This document shows, piece by piece, positions 23,383-32,195 of a DNA stretch of 56,438 nt. This DNA comes from Mycobacterium sp. (GTDB taxonomy: Bacteria; Actinomycetota; Actinomycetes; Mycobacteriales; Mycobacteriaceae). The notes beneath the pieces are model-generated. The model did not search any database. It saw only the letters and a list, made by a program, of their open reading frames with translations, and was not told the DNA's origin. The stretch covers positions 1 through 56,438 of the forward strand of contig NZ_PKEK01000098.1 of assembly GCF_002863225.1 (NCBI RefSeq), read 5' to 3'. Numbering within the stretch: the stretch's first letter is position 1; every line of letters starts with the position of its first letter. The position numbers and the translations under genes were made by a program.

Positions 23383-24405
23383 TCAGCAACTCGGCGGCTG
23401 TCCGCCGGTGTGGACGGTGTGCAGTGCCTCGACCGCCCCGCCGAGGTTGTCGACCTTGATCAATTGCAGGCCGGGCACCTTCCCGGAGTTCGCCTCGTAA
23501 CAATTTCCGGCCGGCACCAGAAACACCGTGGCACCGGCGTCGTGGGCGGCGCTCATCTTGTGCGCGATCCCGCCGATCTTGCCGACCTCGCCGTCCGGCT
23601 TGATCGTGCCGGTGCCGGCCACGAACTTCGACCCGGCGAGATCACCGGTGGTGAGCTTGTCGATCACCGCCAGGCTGAACATCAGACCCGCGGACGGCCC
23701 GCCCACGTTGGCCAGGTTGAAATCCACCGCGAACGGCGCCCACGGCGCGTCGGTGACCGAGACACCCAGGAATCCGAAGTCACCCTTGGGGTTATGGCCC
23801 AGCGTGATCTTCGCGGACCCGGGCGGCGCGTTCTTGCGGCGGAAATCGACGGTGACCTCTTGTCCGGGTTTGGTGGTCTTCAGGTACGAGGTGAACTGCT
23901 CGACGTCAGCCACCGGCTTGCCGTCGACAGCCTGCACGGCATCGCCTGCCTGAAGTTTCCCCACCGACGGCCCGGGGTCGGGAACGGTGACGATGGTGAC
24001 CGCCTTGGCGTACTTCAGGTAGCCCAGGGCGGCGAACTCGGCGTTGTGCTCGGATTCCTTGAAATCGGCGTCGTTGGCCTTGTCGACCTCGTCGCGGGAT
24101 TGCCCCGGCGGGTAGACGAGGTCGCGCGGCATCAGCTGCTCCTGCCCGGACAGCCACAGCATCAGCGCCTCGGCCAGGCTGAGCTCGTCGCGCTGGGACA
24201 CCGTCGTCATGTCCAGGTGGCCGGTCGTCGGGTGGGTGGTGGTCCCTTTGATCTCGACCACCTGCTTGCCGTCCACCTCGCCGAGGGTGTCGAAGGCCGG
24301 GCCGGGACCCAGCGACACGTACGGCACCGTCACCGCGGCGAGCAGCACACCGAAGACGACGATCGGGACCAGCGCCACCATCAGCGTCAGAATCCGCCTG
24401 TTCAC
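23383..24405 (-). CDS. Membrane-anchored PDZ / Lon-like serine protease, Rv3194c-like
   Basis: 340 residues from GTG 24405, placed 7 nt after the -10 box TAGTGT. It has one N-terminal membrane helix, a PDZ domain around residues 135-210 (GPSVGKLQAGDAVQAVDGK), and a Lon-type S16 protease domain with catalytic Ser in NVGGPSAGLMFSLAVID and the Lys in IAHKMSAAHDAGA. This is the YlbL-type family, processing or quality-control proteases acting at the membrane. The start further upstream (24432) is unlikely. Confidence 0.92.
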   Translation of the reverse strand: MNRRILTLMVALVPIVVFGVLLAAVTVPYVSLGPGPAFDTLGEVDGKQVVEIKGTTTHPTTGHLDMTTVSQRDELSLAEALMLWLSGQEQLMPRDLVYPPGQSRDEVDKANDADFKESEHNAEFAALGYLKYAKAVTIVTVPDPGPSVGKLQAGDAVQAVDGKPVADVEQFTSYLKTTKPGQEVTVDFRRKNAPPGSAKITLGHNPKGDFGFLGVSVTDAPWAPFAVDFNLANVGGPSAGLMFSLAVIDKLTTGDLAGSKFVAGTGTIKPDGEVGKIGGIAHKMSAAHDAGATVFLVPAGNCYEANSGKVPGLQLIKVDNLGGAVEALHTVHTGGQPPSC

Positions 24406-24529
24406 GTCGCCAACACTAGACGGCGGCATCACCGCGTCCCGGTCCGTGACCCGCCCTCAGCGGGCAGGTTCGCTCACGGCGTGACGCCGGTGCGCGCGTC
24501 GCGCCCCGACCATGAGTACCGTTGTGGAC

Positions 24530-25885
24530 ATGGCTGACCCGCCTTTCGGCTTCTCCGCGGGAGACGACTCGGACCGCGACAAGCGCCGCGAGAACGAACC
24601 CGAGCCTGGCTCGGGCTCCGCTGATCCATTCGGACTGGGCGGCCTCGGCGCCGAATTCAACGTTGCCGACCTGGGCCAGATGTTCACCCGGCTCGGGCAG
24701 ATGTTCAGTGGCGCCGGCTCCATGGGCGGGCAGTCCTCCGGCCCGGTGAATTACGAACTGGCCCGCCAGCTGGCGTCGAGCTCGATCGGGTTCGTCGCGC
24801 CGATCCCCGCCGCCACCCGCGAAGCGGTCAGCGACGCGATCCACCTCGCGGAAACCTGGCTCGACGGCGTGACCGCGCTGCCCGCGGGCACCACCAGGAC
24901 CGTCGCCTGGTCACCTAACGACTGGGTGGACAACACGCTGGAAACCTGGAAGCGACTGTGCGATCCGATGGCTCAGCAGATCGCCACGGTGTGGGCGTCG
25001 GCGTTGCCCGAAGAGGCCAAGGCGATGGCCGGCCCGTTGCTGTCGATGATGTCGCAGATGGGCGGCATGGCCTTCGGCTCGCAGCTCGGCCAGGCGCTGG
25101 CCCGGCTGTCCAAGGAAGTCCTGACGTCCACCGACATCGGATTACCGTTGGGGCCCAAGGGAATCGCGGCACTACTGCCTGATGCCATCGAGTCGTTTGC
25201 CGACGGGCTCGAGCAACCGCGCAGCGAGATCGTCACGTTCCTGGCCGCCCGCGAGGCTGCCCATCACCGCTTGTTCAGCCACGTGCCCTGGTTGTCCAGC
25301 CAGCTGCTCGGCGCCGTCGAGGCCTACGCCAAGGGCATGAAGATCGACATGAACGGCATCGAAGAGCTGGCCCGCGACTTCAACCCCGCGGCGCTGAACG
25401 ATCCGGCCGCGGTCGAGCAACTGCTGACCCAGGGAGTGTTCGAGCCCAAGGCCACCCCGGAGCAGACCCAGGCACTTGAACGGCTCGAGACGCTGCTGGC
25501 CCTGATCGAGGGTTGGGTGCAGACCGTGGTGAACGCCGCACTCGGCGATCGCATCCCGGGCGCGGCCGCCCTCGGCGAGACGCTGCGTCGCCGTCGTGGC
25601 ACCGGCGGGCCTGCCGAGCAGACCTTCGCCACCCTGGTGGGCCTCGAACTGCGGCCCCGCAAGCTACGCGAGGCCGCGGCGCTCTGGGACCGGCTGACCC
25701 AGGCCGTCGGCGTCGACGCCCGCGACGCGGTCTGGCAGCACCCCGACCTATTGCCCGGCTCCGACGATCTCGACGACCCGGCCGGCTTCATCGACCGCGC
25801 CCTCGGCGGCGACACCAGCGGGATCGACGAAGCCATCGCCGAATTCGAGCGTCGCGCTGGCGACGACGGCGCTGTGGATAGCTGA
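24530..25885 (+). CDS. DUF2342 zinc-dependent protease-like protein, Rv3195-like
   Basis: 451 residues from ATG 24530, exactly 7 nt after the -10 box TACCGT (24517-24522); an ATG at 24512 lies upstream of the expected transcript start. An acidic disordered N-terminus precedes a helical domain with FVAPIPAATREAV, then the metal-binding-like REAAHHRLFSHVPWL and a conserved C-terminal part (LELRPRKLREAAALWDRLTQAVG). DUF2342 members are annotated as putative zinc metalloproteases or F420-associated proteins; activity unproven. Divergent from the PDZ protease. Confidence 0.9.
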   Translation: MADPPFGFSAGDDSDRDKRRENEPEPGSGSADPFGLGGLGAEFNVADLGQMFTRLGQMFSGAGSMGGQSSGPVNYELARQLASSSIGFVAPIPAATREAVSDAIHLAETWLDGVTALPAGTTRTVAWSPNDWVDNTLETWKRLCDPMAQQIATVWASALPEEAKAMAGPLLSMMSQMGGMAFGSQLGQALARLSKEVLTSTDIGLPLGPKGIAALLPDAIESFADGLEQPRSEIVTFLAAREAAHHRLFSHVPWLSSQLLGAVEAYAKGMKIDMNGIEELARDFNPAALNDPAAVEQLLTQGVFEPKATPEQTQALERLETLLALIEGWVQTVVNAALGDRIPGAAALGETLRRRRGTGGPAEQTFATLVGLELRPRKLREAAALWDRLTQAVGVDARDAVWQHPDLLPGSDDLDDPAGFIDRALGGDTSGIDEAIAEFERRAGDDGAVDS

Positions 25886-25920
25886 GTTTCCCGGACCGAA
25901 CCCCGTGGCACAGTGCCACG

Positions 25921-26751
25921 ATGGCGCAGGAGCTGTTCGCGCTCGACCCGGCGCTGCCGGTGCTGCTTCGCCCCGACGGCGCCGTGCAGGTGGGCTGGAG
26001 CCCGCGACGCGCCGTCTTGATCCGGCCCCCGCGCGGCGTGACCGCGGCCGGACTGGCCGCCCTGCTGCGGGCGATGCACTCCCCGGCGTCGATGGACGAC
26101 CTGCGACGCCGATCCGAAGGGCTGAGCGACGAAGAACTGGACGATCTGATGCGACGATTGGTGACGGCGGGGGTCGCCACCCGCGGCGTCCGACAGCGGT
26201 CGACTCGGTCGGCGTCGATCCGGGTGCACGGTCGCGGCCCGCTGTCCGAGCTGTTGGCCGAGGGCCTGCGATGTTCGGGCGCGCGGGTCAAACAGAGCAA
26301 TCAGCCGCACGCCGCCGTCACCTCCGCCGACGCCGACCTGGTGGTGCTGTCGGACAACCTCGTCGCCGATCCGCGGCTGCTCAGGGAACTGCGCGACCAG
26401 GGGGTCGCACATCTGGCGGTCCGGGTGCGCGACGGCACCGGACTGGTCGGCCCGCTCGTGATCCCCGGGGTGACCAGCTGCCTGGACTGCGCGGACCTTC
26501 ATCGCCGCGACCGAGACGCGGCGTGGCCCGCGGTGGCCGCTCAGCTGCGCGACACCGTCGGAGTGGCCGACCGGGCCACCCTGCTGGCCACCGCGGCGCT
26601 CGCGCTCAGCCAGGTCAACCGAGTCATCGGCGCGGTCCGCGGCGTGGATTCGGAGCCACCGGCGTCGCTCAGCGCCACCCTGGAGTTCGACGTCCACGCG
26701 GGATCGATCGTGGCGCGGCGATGGCCGAGGCACCCGCTGTGCTCCTGCTGA
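25921..26751 (+). CDS. Cyclodehydratase-like / E1-like zinc protein, Rv3196-like
   Basis: 276 residues from ATG 25921. An N-terminal winged-helix-like part (WSPRRAVLIRPPRG...LLRAMHSP) resembles the leader-peptide-binding domains of azole-peptide (TOMM) cyclodehydratases, and the C-terminal half resembles an E1/ThiF fold with CLDCADLHR and a terminal CSC, a likely zinc site. No YcaO partner or precursor peptide lies nearby, so a peptide-modifying role is doubtful. It starts 35 nt after the DUF2342 gene and precedes the ABC1 kinase gene, as in M. tuberculosis. Confidence 0.8.
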   Translation: MAQELFALDPALPVLLRPDGAVQVGWSPRRAVLIRPPRGVTAAGLAALLRAMHSPASMDDLRRRSEGLSDEELDDLMRRLVTAGVATRGVRQRSTRSASIRVHGRGPLSELLAEGLRCSGARVKQSNQPHAAVTSADADLVVLSDNLVADPRLLRELRDQGVAHLAVRVRDGTGLVGPLVIPGVTSCLDCADLHRRDRDAAWPAVAAQLRDTVGVADRATLLATAALALSQVNRVIGAVRGVDSEPPASLSATLEFDVHAGSIVARRWPRHPLCSC

Positions 26752-26809
26752 CGCCGGTTGTGGGCAGATCGGTGGGGCACCCACAGATTTGTCGTGGATG
26801 ATGGTTGAC

Positions 26810-28138
26810 GTGGCAGACATCCAACGCAAGGGCGCCGCGCGCAACGCGAAGCTGGCCGGCCTCGCGGGCGGCATCGCCGGTCGTACCGCGCTCGGGTTCG
26901 GTAAGCGACTGGCCGGCAAATCTCAGGACGAAGTCAACGCCGAGCTGATGGAGAAGGCGGCCAAGCAACTCTTCAACGTGCTGGGCGAGCTCAAGGGCGG
27001 CGCGATGAAAGTCGGCCAGGCCCTGTCGGTGATGGAAGCCGCGATCCCCGAGGAGTTCGGCGAGCCGTACCGCGAGGCACTGACCAAGCTGCAGAAGGAC
27101 GCGCCGCCACTGCCCGCCGACAAAGTGCACCGGGTGCTCGACTCACAGCTCGGCACCAAATGGCGCCAGCGGTTCAGCGAGTTCGACGACACCGCTGTCG
27201 CCTCGGCCAGCATCGGCCAGGTGCACAAGGGGGTGTGGTCCGACGGCCGGGTGGTCGCCGTCAAAATCCAGTACCCCGGCGCCGACGAGGCACTGCGCGC
27301 CGACCTGAAGACGCTGCGTCGCATGATCGGTGTGGTCCGACAACTAGCACCGGGCGTGGACGTCGAAGGTGTGGTCGACGAGTTGATCGAGCGCACCGAG
27401 ATGGAGCTCGACTACCGCCTCGAAGCCGAGCACCAGCGCGCCTTTGCCAAGGCCTACGACGGCCACCCCGACTTCCTGGTTCCGCGCGTCGTGGCCAGCG
27501 CCCCCAAAGTCGTGATCCAGGAATGGATCGAAGGCATCCCGATGGCCGACATCATCCGCGAGGGCACCGTCGAGCAGCGTGATCTGATGGGAACCCGACT
27601 GGCCGCCTTCATCTTCGACTCCCCGCGCCGGATCGAGATGATCCACGGCGACGCCCACCCGGGCAACTTCATGTTGATGCCCGACGGAAAGATGGGCGTC
27701 ATCGACTTCGGTGCTGTCGCACCACTTCCGGGCGGCTTTCCGGTCGAGCTCGGGGCGACGATCCGGCTGGCCCGCGACAAGAACTACGACGAGGTGTTGC
27801 CGACGATGGAGCGGGCCGGCTTCATCCAAAAGGGTCAGCAGGTGTCGGTTCGCGAGATCGACGAGATGCTGCGCCAGTACGTCGAACCGGTCGAGGTCGA
27901 AGTCTTCCACTACACCCGTAAGTGGTTGCAGCGCATGACATATCGTCAGCTCGACCGGGCCGGCGCACAGATCAAGACGGCGCGGCAGATGGATTTGCCG
28001 CCCAAGCTGGCGATCCCGATGCGGGTGCTCGCCACGTCGATGGCGATCATGTGTCAGCTGGACGCCCACGTGCCGACCCAGAAGCTGTCCTACGAGTTGG
28101 TGCCCGGCTTCGCAGATCCCGACAAGGCCGCCGTCTAA
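26810..28138 (+). CDS. ABC1/UbiB-family atypical kinase, Rv3197-like
   Basis: 442 residues from GTG 26810 (ATG 26798 and TTG 26789 are also in frame). It has the ABC1 motifs: KxGQ-type KVGQALS with the preceding helix, ASIGQVHKGVW, the catalytic lysine in VAVKIQYPG, HGDAHPGNFML and IDFGAV. UbiB-type kinases act in isoprenoid quinone or lipid handling at the membrane. The M. tuberculosis homologue adjoins whiB7, as here, where the two genes converge 12 nt apart. Confidence 0.92.
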   Translation: MADIQRKGAARNAKLAGLAGGIAGRTALGFGKRLAGKSQDEVNAELMEKAAKQLFNVLGELKGGAMKVGQALSVMEAAIPEEFGEPYREALTKLQKDAPPLPADKVHRVLDSQLGTKWRQRFSEFDDTAVASASIGQVHKGVWSDGRVVAVKIQYPGADEALRADLKTLRRMIGVVRQLAPGVDVEGVVDELIERTEMELDYRLEAEHQRAFAKAYDGHPDFLVPRVVASAPKVVIQEWIEGIPMADIIREGTVEQRDLMGTRLAAFIFDSPRRIEMIHGDAHPGNFMLMPDGKMGVIDFGAVAPLPGGFPVELGATIRLARDKNYDEVLPTMERAGFIQKGQQVSVREIDEMLRQYVEPVEVEVFHYTRKWLQRMTYRQLDRAGAQIKTARQMDLPPKLAIPMRVLATSMAIMCQLDAHVPTQKLSYELVPGFADPDKAAV

Positions 28139-28150
28139 CGGCTTTCGCGC

Positions 28151-28414
28151 CTAGGCGGCGATTTTGCGAGGGCGTCCGCGCGGCCGTTTGCGGCTCACGA
28201 CCGAGCCACGGTCGAGGATCTCGCCGCCCCACACTCCCCACGGTTCAGCGCGGTCCAGCGCATCGGCCAGGCATGACCGCCGGATCGGGCAGTCGATGCA
28301 CAACTCCTTGGCGCGCTCCAGATCGGATGGACTGTCAGCGAACCACAGATCGGGATCGCTGACGTGGCAGGGCAACTCAGCTTGCTGATCGTCGGGATCG
28401 AGTTCCGCGGTCAT
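28151..28414 (-). CDS. whiB7: WhiB7 redox-sensing transcription factor
   Basis: 87 residues from ATG 28414 with AGCAGG upstream; a TTG at 28471 lies inside the attenuator tail and is rejected. Four Fe-S cysteines are present (LPCH, then LCIDCPIRRSC), as are the GVWGGE turn that contacts SigA and the AT-hook RPRGRPRK unique to WhiB7. It activates intrinsic antibiotic-resistance genes and itself, when translation is perturbed. The leader carries a 48-codon uORF and an attenuator (separate entries). Confidence 0.96.
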   Translation of the reverse strand: MTAELDPDDQQAELPCHVSDPDLWFADSPSDLERAKELCIDCPIRRSCLADALDRAEPWGVWGGEILDRGSVVSRKRPRGRPRKIAA

Positions 28415-28482
28415 ATCGTGCACACCTGCTTTCTGGTCTGATGGATTCCGGACCAGTGGCGGGGTGCTCAACCAAAGAAATT

Positions 28483-28516
28483 GGCCACGGATCCTGGTGA
28501 CTTCGGGTCCGTGGCC
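28483..28516 (-). terminator. whiB7 transcription attenuator
   Basis: On the minus strand GGCCACGGA pairs with TCCGTGGCC around a 16-nt loop and is followed by AATTTCTTT, an intrinsic terminator. It sits between the uORF stop and whiB7, as described for mycobacterial whiB7 leaders, where stalled uORF translation permits read-through. Confidence 0.88.
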
Positions 28517-28538
28517 TGCTGGCTAGCTTGGGGGCAAC

Positions 28539-28685
28539 CTAGATGGGTCGTGCCCCAAACCACGGACGCTGGGTCTTGGCGGCGGCAATGCGCTTGTGCG
28601 TAGCCGCCGAAATGGCGGCATGGGCTGCATGGCGGGAGCCAGCGACGCCGGCCGGGTGTACGTCGAATACGTTCACGGTGATCAT
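28539..28685 (-). CDS. whiB7 upstream ORF (leader peptide, 48 residues)
   Basis: ATG 28685 has GGGAGGGAG just upstream. The peptide begins MITVNVFDVHPAG, is rich in Ala, His and Arg, and ends RPI, with the stop 23 nt before the attenuator hairpin. In known whiB7 leaders, antibiotics that slow translation of this uORF prevent the terminator from forming. Too short to be judged by homology, but position and ribosome-binding site fit. Confidence 0.85.
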   Translation of the reverse strand: MITVNVFDVHPAGVAGSRHAAHAAISAATHKRIAAAKTQRPWFGARPI

Positions 28686-28727
28686 CGGGCTCCCTCCCTT
28701 CATCAGGACACGCAAGATTGCGCTTCG

Positions 28728-28765
28728 AGGCTAGATGCTACCAGCGGGACCCGGCAAGCGATTTT
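28728..28765 (-). promoter_or_regulatory. whiB7 promoter with WhiB7 AT-rich element
   Basis: Read on the minus strand: AAAATCGC directly before a -35 box TTGCCG (28752-28757), 18 nt, then a -10 box TAGCCT (28728-28733). A short AT-rich element touching the -35 box is the established WhiB7 target, so this is an autoactivated promoter. Confidence 0.7.
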
Positions 28766-28798
28766 CTGAGCTGGGCTTATGCGGCGACCCGCCCCGTT

Positions 28799-30919
28799 TC
28801 AGGACCGGCTGCGGACCAGCTCGAGAACGTCGGGGCCGAACTGCTCGAGCTTGCGGGCGCCGATGCCCGGGATCGCCACGAGCGCGGCGTCGTCGGTGGG
28901 CAACAGCTCGGCGATCGCGATCAGGGTGTTGTCGGTGAACACCACGTAAGCCGGGACGTTCATCTCCTTGGCGGTCCGCAGTCGCCAGTCCTTGAGCTCG
29001 AGCAGTAGCTCGTCATCGATGTCGGCGGCGCAGGTTTCGCAGCGGCGCAGCATGATCGCCGCCGGAGTGGTCAGCGGGTTGTTGCAGATCCGGCAGCGCG
29101 ACGCCGGCGCACTCTTGCGCCGCGGCTTGTTCGGCGTGGGGTCGACCTGCGTCTGCGGCGACAATCCGTTCAGGAAGCGCGACGACTTGCGCCCCTGCCG
29201 TCCGCCCGGGTTGCGGGCCAGCGCCCAGCTGATCGCCAAATGCACTCGGGCCCTGGTGATTCCGACGTAGAGCAGACGGCGCTCCTCCTCCACGGCCTCG
29301 CTCTCGCCGCCGTGGGCCAGCGCATGCGAGATCGGCAGTGTGCCGTCGGTCAGGCCGACCAGGAAGACCGCGTCCCACTCCAGGCCTTTGGCGGCGTGCA
29401 GCGACGCCAGCGTGACGCCCTGGACGACGGGCGCGTGACGGGAGTCGGCACGGGTCCGCAACTCGGCCAGCAGCTCGGGCAGGTTCAGCGACGGCCGGTG
29501 TGCCACTTCCTCGTCGACCAGCTCGGCCAGTGCCACCAGCGCTTCCCAGCGTTCACGGGCCCGGACGCCGGTCGGCGGTTCAGCGGTCAGGCCCAGCGGT
29601 TCCAGCAGGCCGCGCACCACGTCGGGCAGCGGTGTTTCCGTGTCGACGTCGCGGTTGGCGGCCCGCTGCATCGCCAGCAGGGCCTGGCGGATCTCCTGAC
29701 GGCTGAAGAAGCCCTCGCCGCCGCGGACCTGATAGGCCACCCCGGCCTCGGTCAGCGCCTCCTCGTAGACCTCGGACTGCGCGTTGATCCGGTACAACAC
29801 CGCGATTTCCGACGGCGGCGTGCCGGCGTCGACCAGCTTCGCGATGGACTTGGCCACGGCCGCGGCCTCGGCGACCTCGTCGGGGTAGTCCCGAAACGTC
29901 GGCTCCGGGCCGGGATCCCGCTGGCCGACCAGGTGCAGCTTGCTGCCGGCCACTCGGCCGCGGGCGGCGGCGATCACCCGGTTGGCCAGCGACACCACCT
30001 GCGGTGTGGACCGGTAGTCACGTTCGAGGCGGACCACCGTCGCATCCGGGAATCGCCGGGAGAAGTCGAGCAGGTAGCGCGGCGAGGCGCCGGTGAACGA
30101 GTAGATGGTCTGGTTGGCGTCGCCGACCACGGTGAGGTCGTCACGATCACCCAGCCACGCCGACAACACCCGCTGCTGCAGCGGGGTGACGTCCTGGTAT
30201 TCGTCAACGACGAAGCAGCGGTACCGATTTCGGAACTCCTCGGCCACCGCGGCGTCGTTCTCGATCGCGGCGGCGGTGTGCAGCAACAAGTCGTCGAAGT
30301 CCAGCAGCGCAACACCTTGGGCGTTGTTGCCACGAGCCTTCAGCGACTCGTAGGCCGTGTAGACCGCGGCGACCGTCGCGGCATCCAGCGGGACATCGCG
30401 GGACACCGCGGCCACCGCCTCGGGGTATTGCTCGGGGGTGATCAGCGAAGCCTTCGCCCACTCGATTTCGCCGGCCACGTCGCGGACGTCGTCGGTGCTC
30501 AGCCTCAGCCCGGCACTGGTGGCCCCACGGGCGACGACGGCGAACTTGGTGTCCAGCAGTTGCCAGCCGGTGTCGCCGACCACCCGCGGCCAGAAGTAAC
30601 GCAGTTGGCGGTGCGCGGCCGCGTGGAACGTCATCGCCTGCACTCCTCCGACCCCGGTTTGCGCGGCGGCGCCCAGCGCCCGCAACCGCATCCGCATTTC
30701 CCCCGCCGCACGCTGGGTGAACGTCACCGCCAGCACCTGGCCCGGGGCGACGTGTCCGGTCGCGACCAGCTGGGCGATGCGGTGCGTGATCGTGCGCGTC
30801 TTACCCGTGCCCGCGCCCGCCAGGACACACACCGGTCCGCGGGGAGCCAGTACGGCTTCGCGCTGTTCGTCGTCGAGTTCGGCAACCAAGGAGTCGGCGT
30901 TGGCAGTGATCCCCGGCAT
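28799..30919 (-). CDS. uvrD2: UvrD2 superfamily I DNA helicase
   Basis: 706 residues from ATG 30919; in-frame ATGs at 30928, 30949 and 30964 are possible. Helicase motifs in order: Walker A LAGAGTGKTRT, TFTQRAAGEM, DEYQDV, GDANQTIYSFTGA, YRSTPQVV, TLASLHAAKGLEWDAVFL and LLYVGITRAR. The C-terminus has the tetracysteine CRIC...CETC typical of mycobacterial UvrD2 and an HRDC domain (PGIGARKLEQFG). A 3'-5' helicase that is essential in M. tuberculosis. Divergent from mrx1. Confidence 0.96.
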   Translation of the reverse strand: MPGITANADSLVAELDDEQREAVLAPRGPVCVLAGAGTGKTRTITHRIAQLVATGHVAPGQVLAVTFTQRAAGEMRMRLRALGAAAQTGVGGVQAMTFHAAAHRQLRYFWPRVVGDTGWQLLDTKFAVVARGATSAGLRLSTDDVRDVAGEIEWAKASLITPEQYPEAVAAVSRDVPLDAATVAAVYTAYESLKARGNNAQGVALLDFDDLLLHTAAAIENDAAVAEEFRNRYRCFVVDEYQDVTPLQQRVLSAWLGDRDDLTVVGDANQTIYSFTGASPRYLLDFSRRFPDATVVRLERDYRSTPQVVSLANRVIAAARGRVAGSKLHLVGQRDPGPEPTFRDYPDEVAEAAAVAKSIAKLVDAGTPPSEIAVLYRINAQSEVYEEALTEAGVAYQVRGGEGFFSRQEIRQALLAMQRAANRDVDTETPLPDVVRGLLEPLGLTAEPPTGVRARERWEALVALAELVDEEVAHRPSLNLPELLAELRTRADSRHAPVVQGVTLASLHAAKGLEWDAVFLVGLTDGTLPISHALAHGGESEAVEEERRLLYVGITRARVHLAISWALARNPGGRQGRKSSRFLNGLSPQTQVDPTPNKPRRKSAPASRCRICNNPLTTPAAIMLRRCETCAADIDDELLLELKDWRLRTAKEMNVPAYVVFTDNTLIAIAELLPTDDAALVAIPGIGARKLEQFGPDVLELVRSRS

Positions 30920-30994
30920 GGCGTCCATCTTGGCAGTGATCGCCGACATAGGCGTTATAGGCATACCGCCGTCGCCCTCTATGTTTGTAGGACT

Positions 30995-31249
30995 ATGACT
31001 AATGCTTCCGTCACGATGTACTCCACTCAGTGGTGCGGCTACTGCAAACGGCTGAAGACCATGTTCAAGTCCGAGGGCATCGGCTACGACGAGGTCGACA
31101 TCGAGCAGGATCCCTCAGCCGCGGACTTCGTCGGCTCGGTCAACAACGGCAACCACGTCGTCCCGACGGTGAAATTCGCCGACGGGTCGACGCTGACCAA
31201 TCCCGGCGTCAAAGAGGTCAAGGCGAAACTGGCCCAGTTGGCCGGCTAG
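30995..31249 (+). CDS. mrx1: Mycoredoxin-1
   Basis: 84 residues from ATG 30995. Glutaredoxin fold with the active-site motif WCGYC (residues 13-17), VVPTVKF (cis-Pro) and a conserved GS near TLTNP. It reduces mycothiol mixed disulphides. Divergent from uvrD2, as in M. tuberculosis. Confidence 0.95.
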   Translation: MTNASVTMYSTQWCGYCKRLKTMFKSEGIGYDEVDIEQDPSAADFVGSVNNGNHVVPTVKFADGSTLTNPGVKEVKAKLAQLAG

Positions 31250-31265
31250 CAGTCGGCCCGCATTG

Positions 31266-32186
31266 TCACCGGTCGGCCCAGGACTCGACGATCACCCGAG
31301 CGATCGACACCGACCCCGGCAGCAACAGCCGAGATTCCGAGTCGCTGCTCCAGTCGCCCAGCGCCAGCGCGACGCGGATCTCGTCGCGAGTGAACCACTC
31401 GGCCTCGGCGATCTCGCCGTCGTTGAACGAGAACGGCTCGGCGGGGTCGGCGATCGCGTGGAAGCCGATCATCAGTGACCGGGGAAACGGCCACGGCTGG
31501 CTGCCCAGGTAGCGAATGTCGCTGACGGTCAGCCCGATCTCTTCGTGGATCTCGCGGGCGACGCACGTCTCGAAGGACTCCCCCGCCTCGACGAAACCCG
31601 CCAGCAGCGAGAACATCCGGTCCGGCCACACCGTCTGACGGGCCAACACCGCGCGGTCGCCGCCGTCGTGCACCAGGCAGATGATCGCCGGATCGATGCG
31701 TGGGAACTCTTCGTGACCGGTGACCGGGTTGCGCCGGGCCCAGCCCGCCCGGATCGGTTTGGTCGGCGATCCGTCGATCGAGCTGAACCGCGAAGTGGCG
31801 TGCCAATTCAGCAGTGCCGCGGCCGCCGACACCAATTGCGCGCCGATGTCGTCGAACAGCTGACCGGCCCGGCGCAGATCGGCGACCTCGGCTTTGACGT
31901 CGGGGTCGCCGGGCGCTTCCAGCGGCCCGCGTACCGCCCACACGTGCCGGCCGTCCTCGAGGCGGCCGAGGAAGACCGCGTCCGCGGGCGGCTGGTCGGC
32001 CAGGGTGATCGCCTTGCCCAGCAACACTTTTCCGTCGGCGACCAACACCTGGTTACGCGAGTCCAGCCGCAGCAGCGCCGCGTCGGGCCAGCCCGCCACG
32101 GCGGCGTCGGTGTCGGTGCGCACCTGGTCGGCCCGGTCGGCGCCGATGCGCGACAGCAACGGGACCGCCTTCAATTGGAAATCCAC
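31266..32186 (-). CDS. nudC: NAD(H) pyrophosphatase NudC
   Basis: 306 residues. The Nudix box is GFVEAGESFETCVAREIHEE followed by IGL, and the NADH-pyrophosphatase signature SQPWPFP follows, so NAD(H) hydrolysis (and RNA NAD-decapping in the family) is expected. The zinc-ribbon region (NWHATSRFSS...RRNPVTGHEEFPR) lacks all four cysteines found in E. coli NudC. I believe this is shared with the M. tuberculosis protein. Ten nt downstream of the channel gene stop. Confidence 0.95.
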   Translation of the reverse strand: MDFQLKAVPLLSRIGADRADQVRTDTDAAVAGWPDAALLRLDSRNQVLVADGKVLLGKAITLADQPPADAVFLGRLEDGRHVWAVRGPLEAPGDPDVKAEVADLRRAGQLFDDIGAQLVSAAAALLNWHATSRFSSIDGSPTKPIRAGWARRNPVTGHEEFPRIDPAIICLVHDGGDRAVLARQTVWPDRMFSLLAGFVEAGESFETCVAREIHEEIGLTVSDIRYLGSQPWPFPRSLMIGFHAIADPAEPFSFNDGEIAEAEWFTRDEIRVALALGDWSSDSESRLLLPGSVSIARVIVESWADR

Positions 32187-32195
32187 GTGCGTGCC

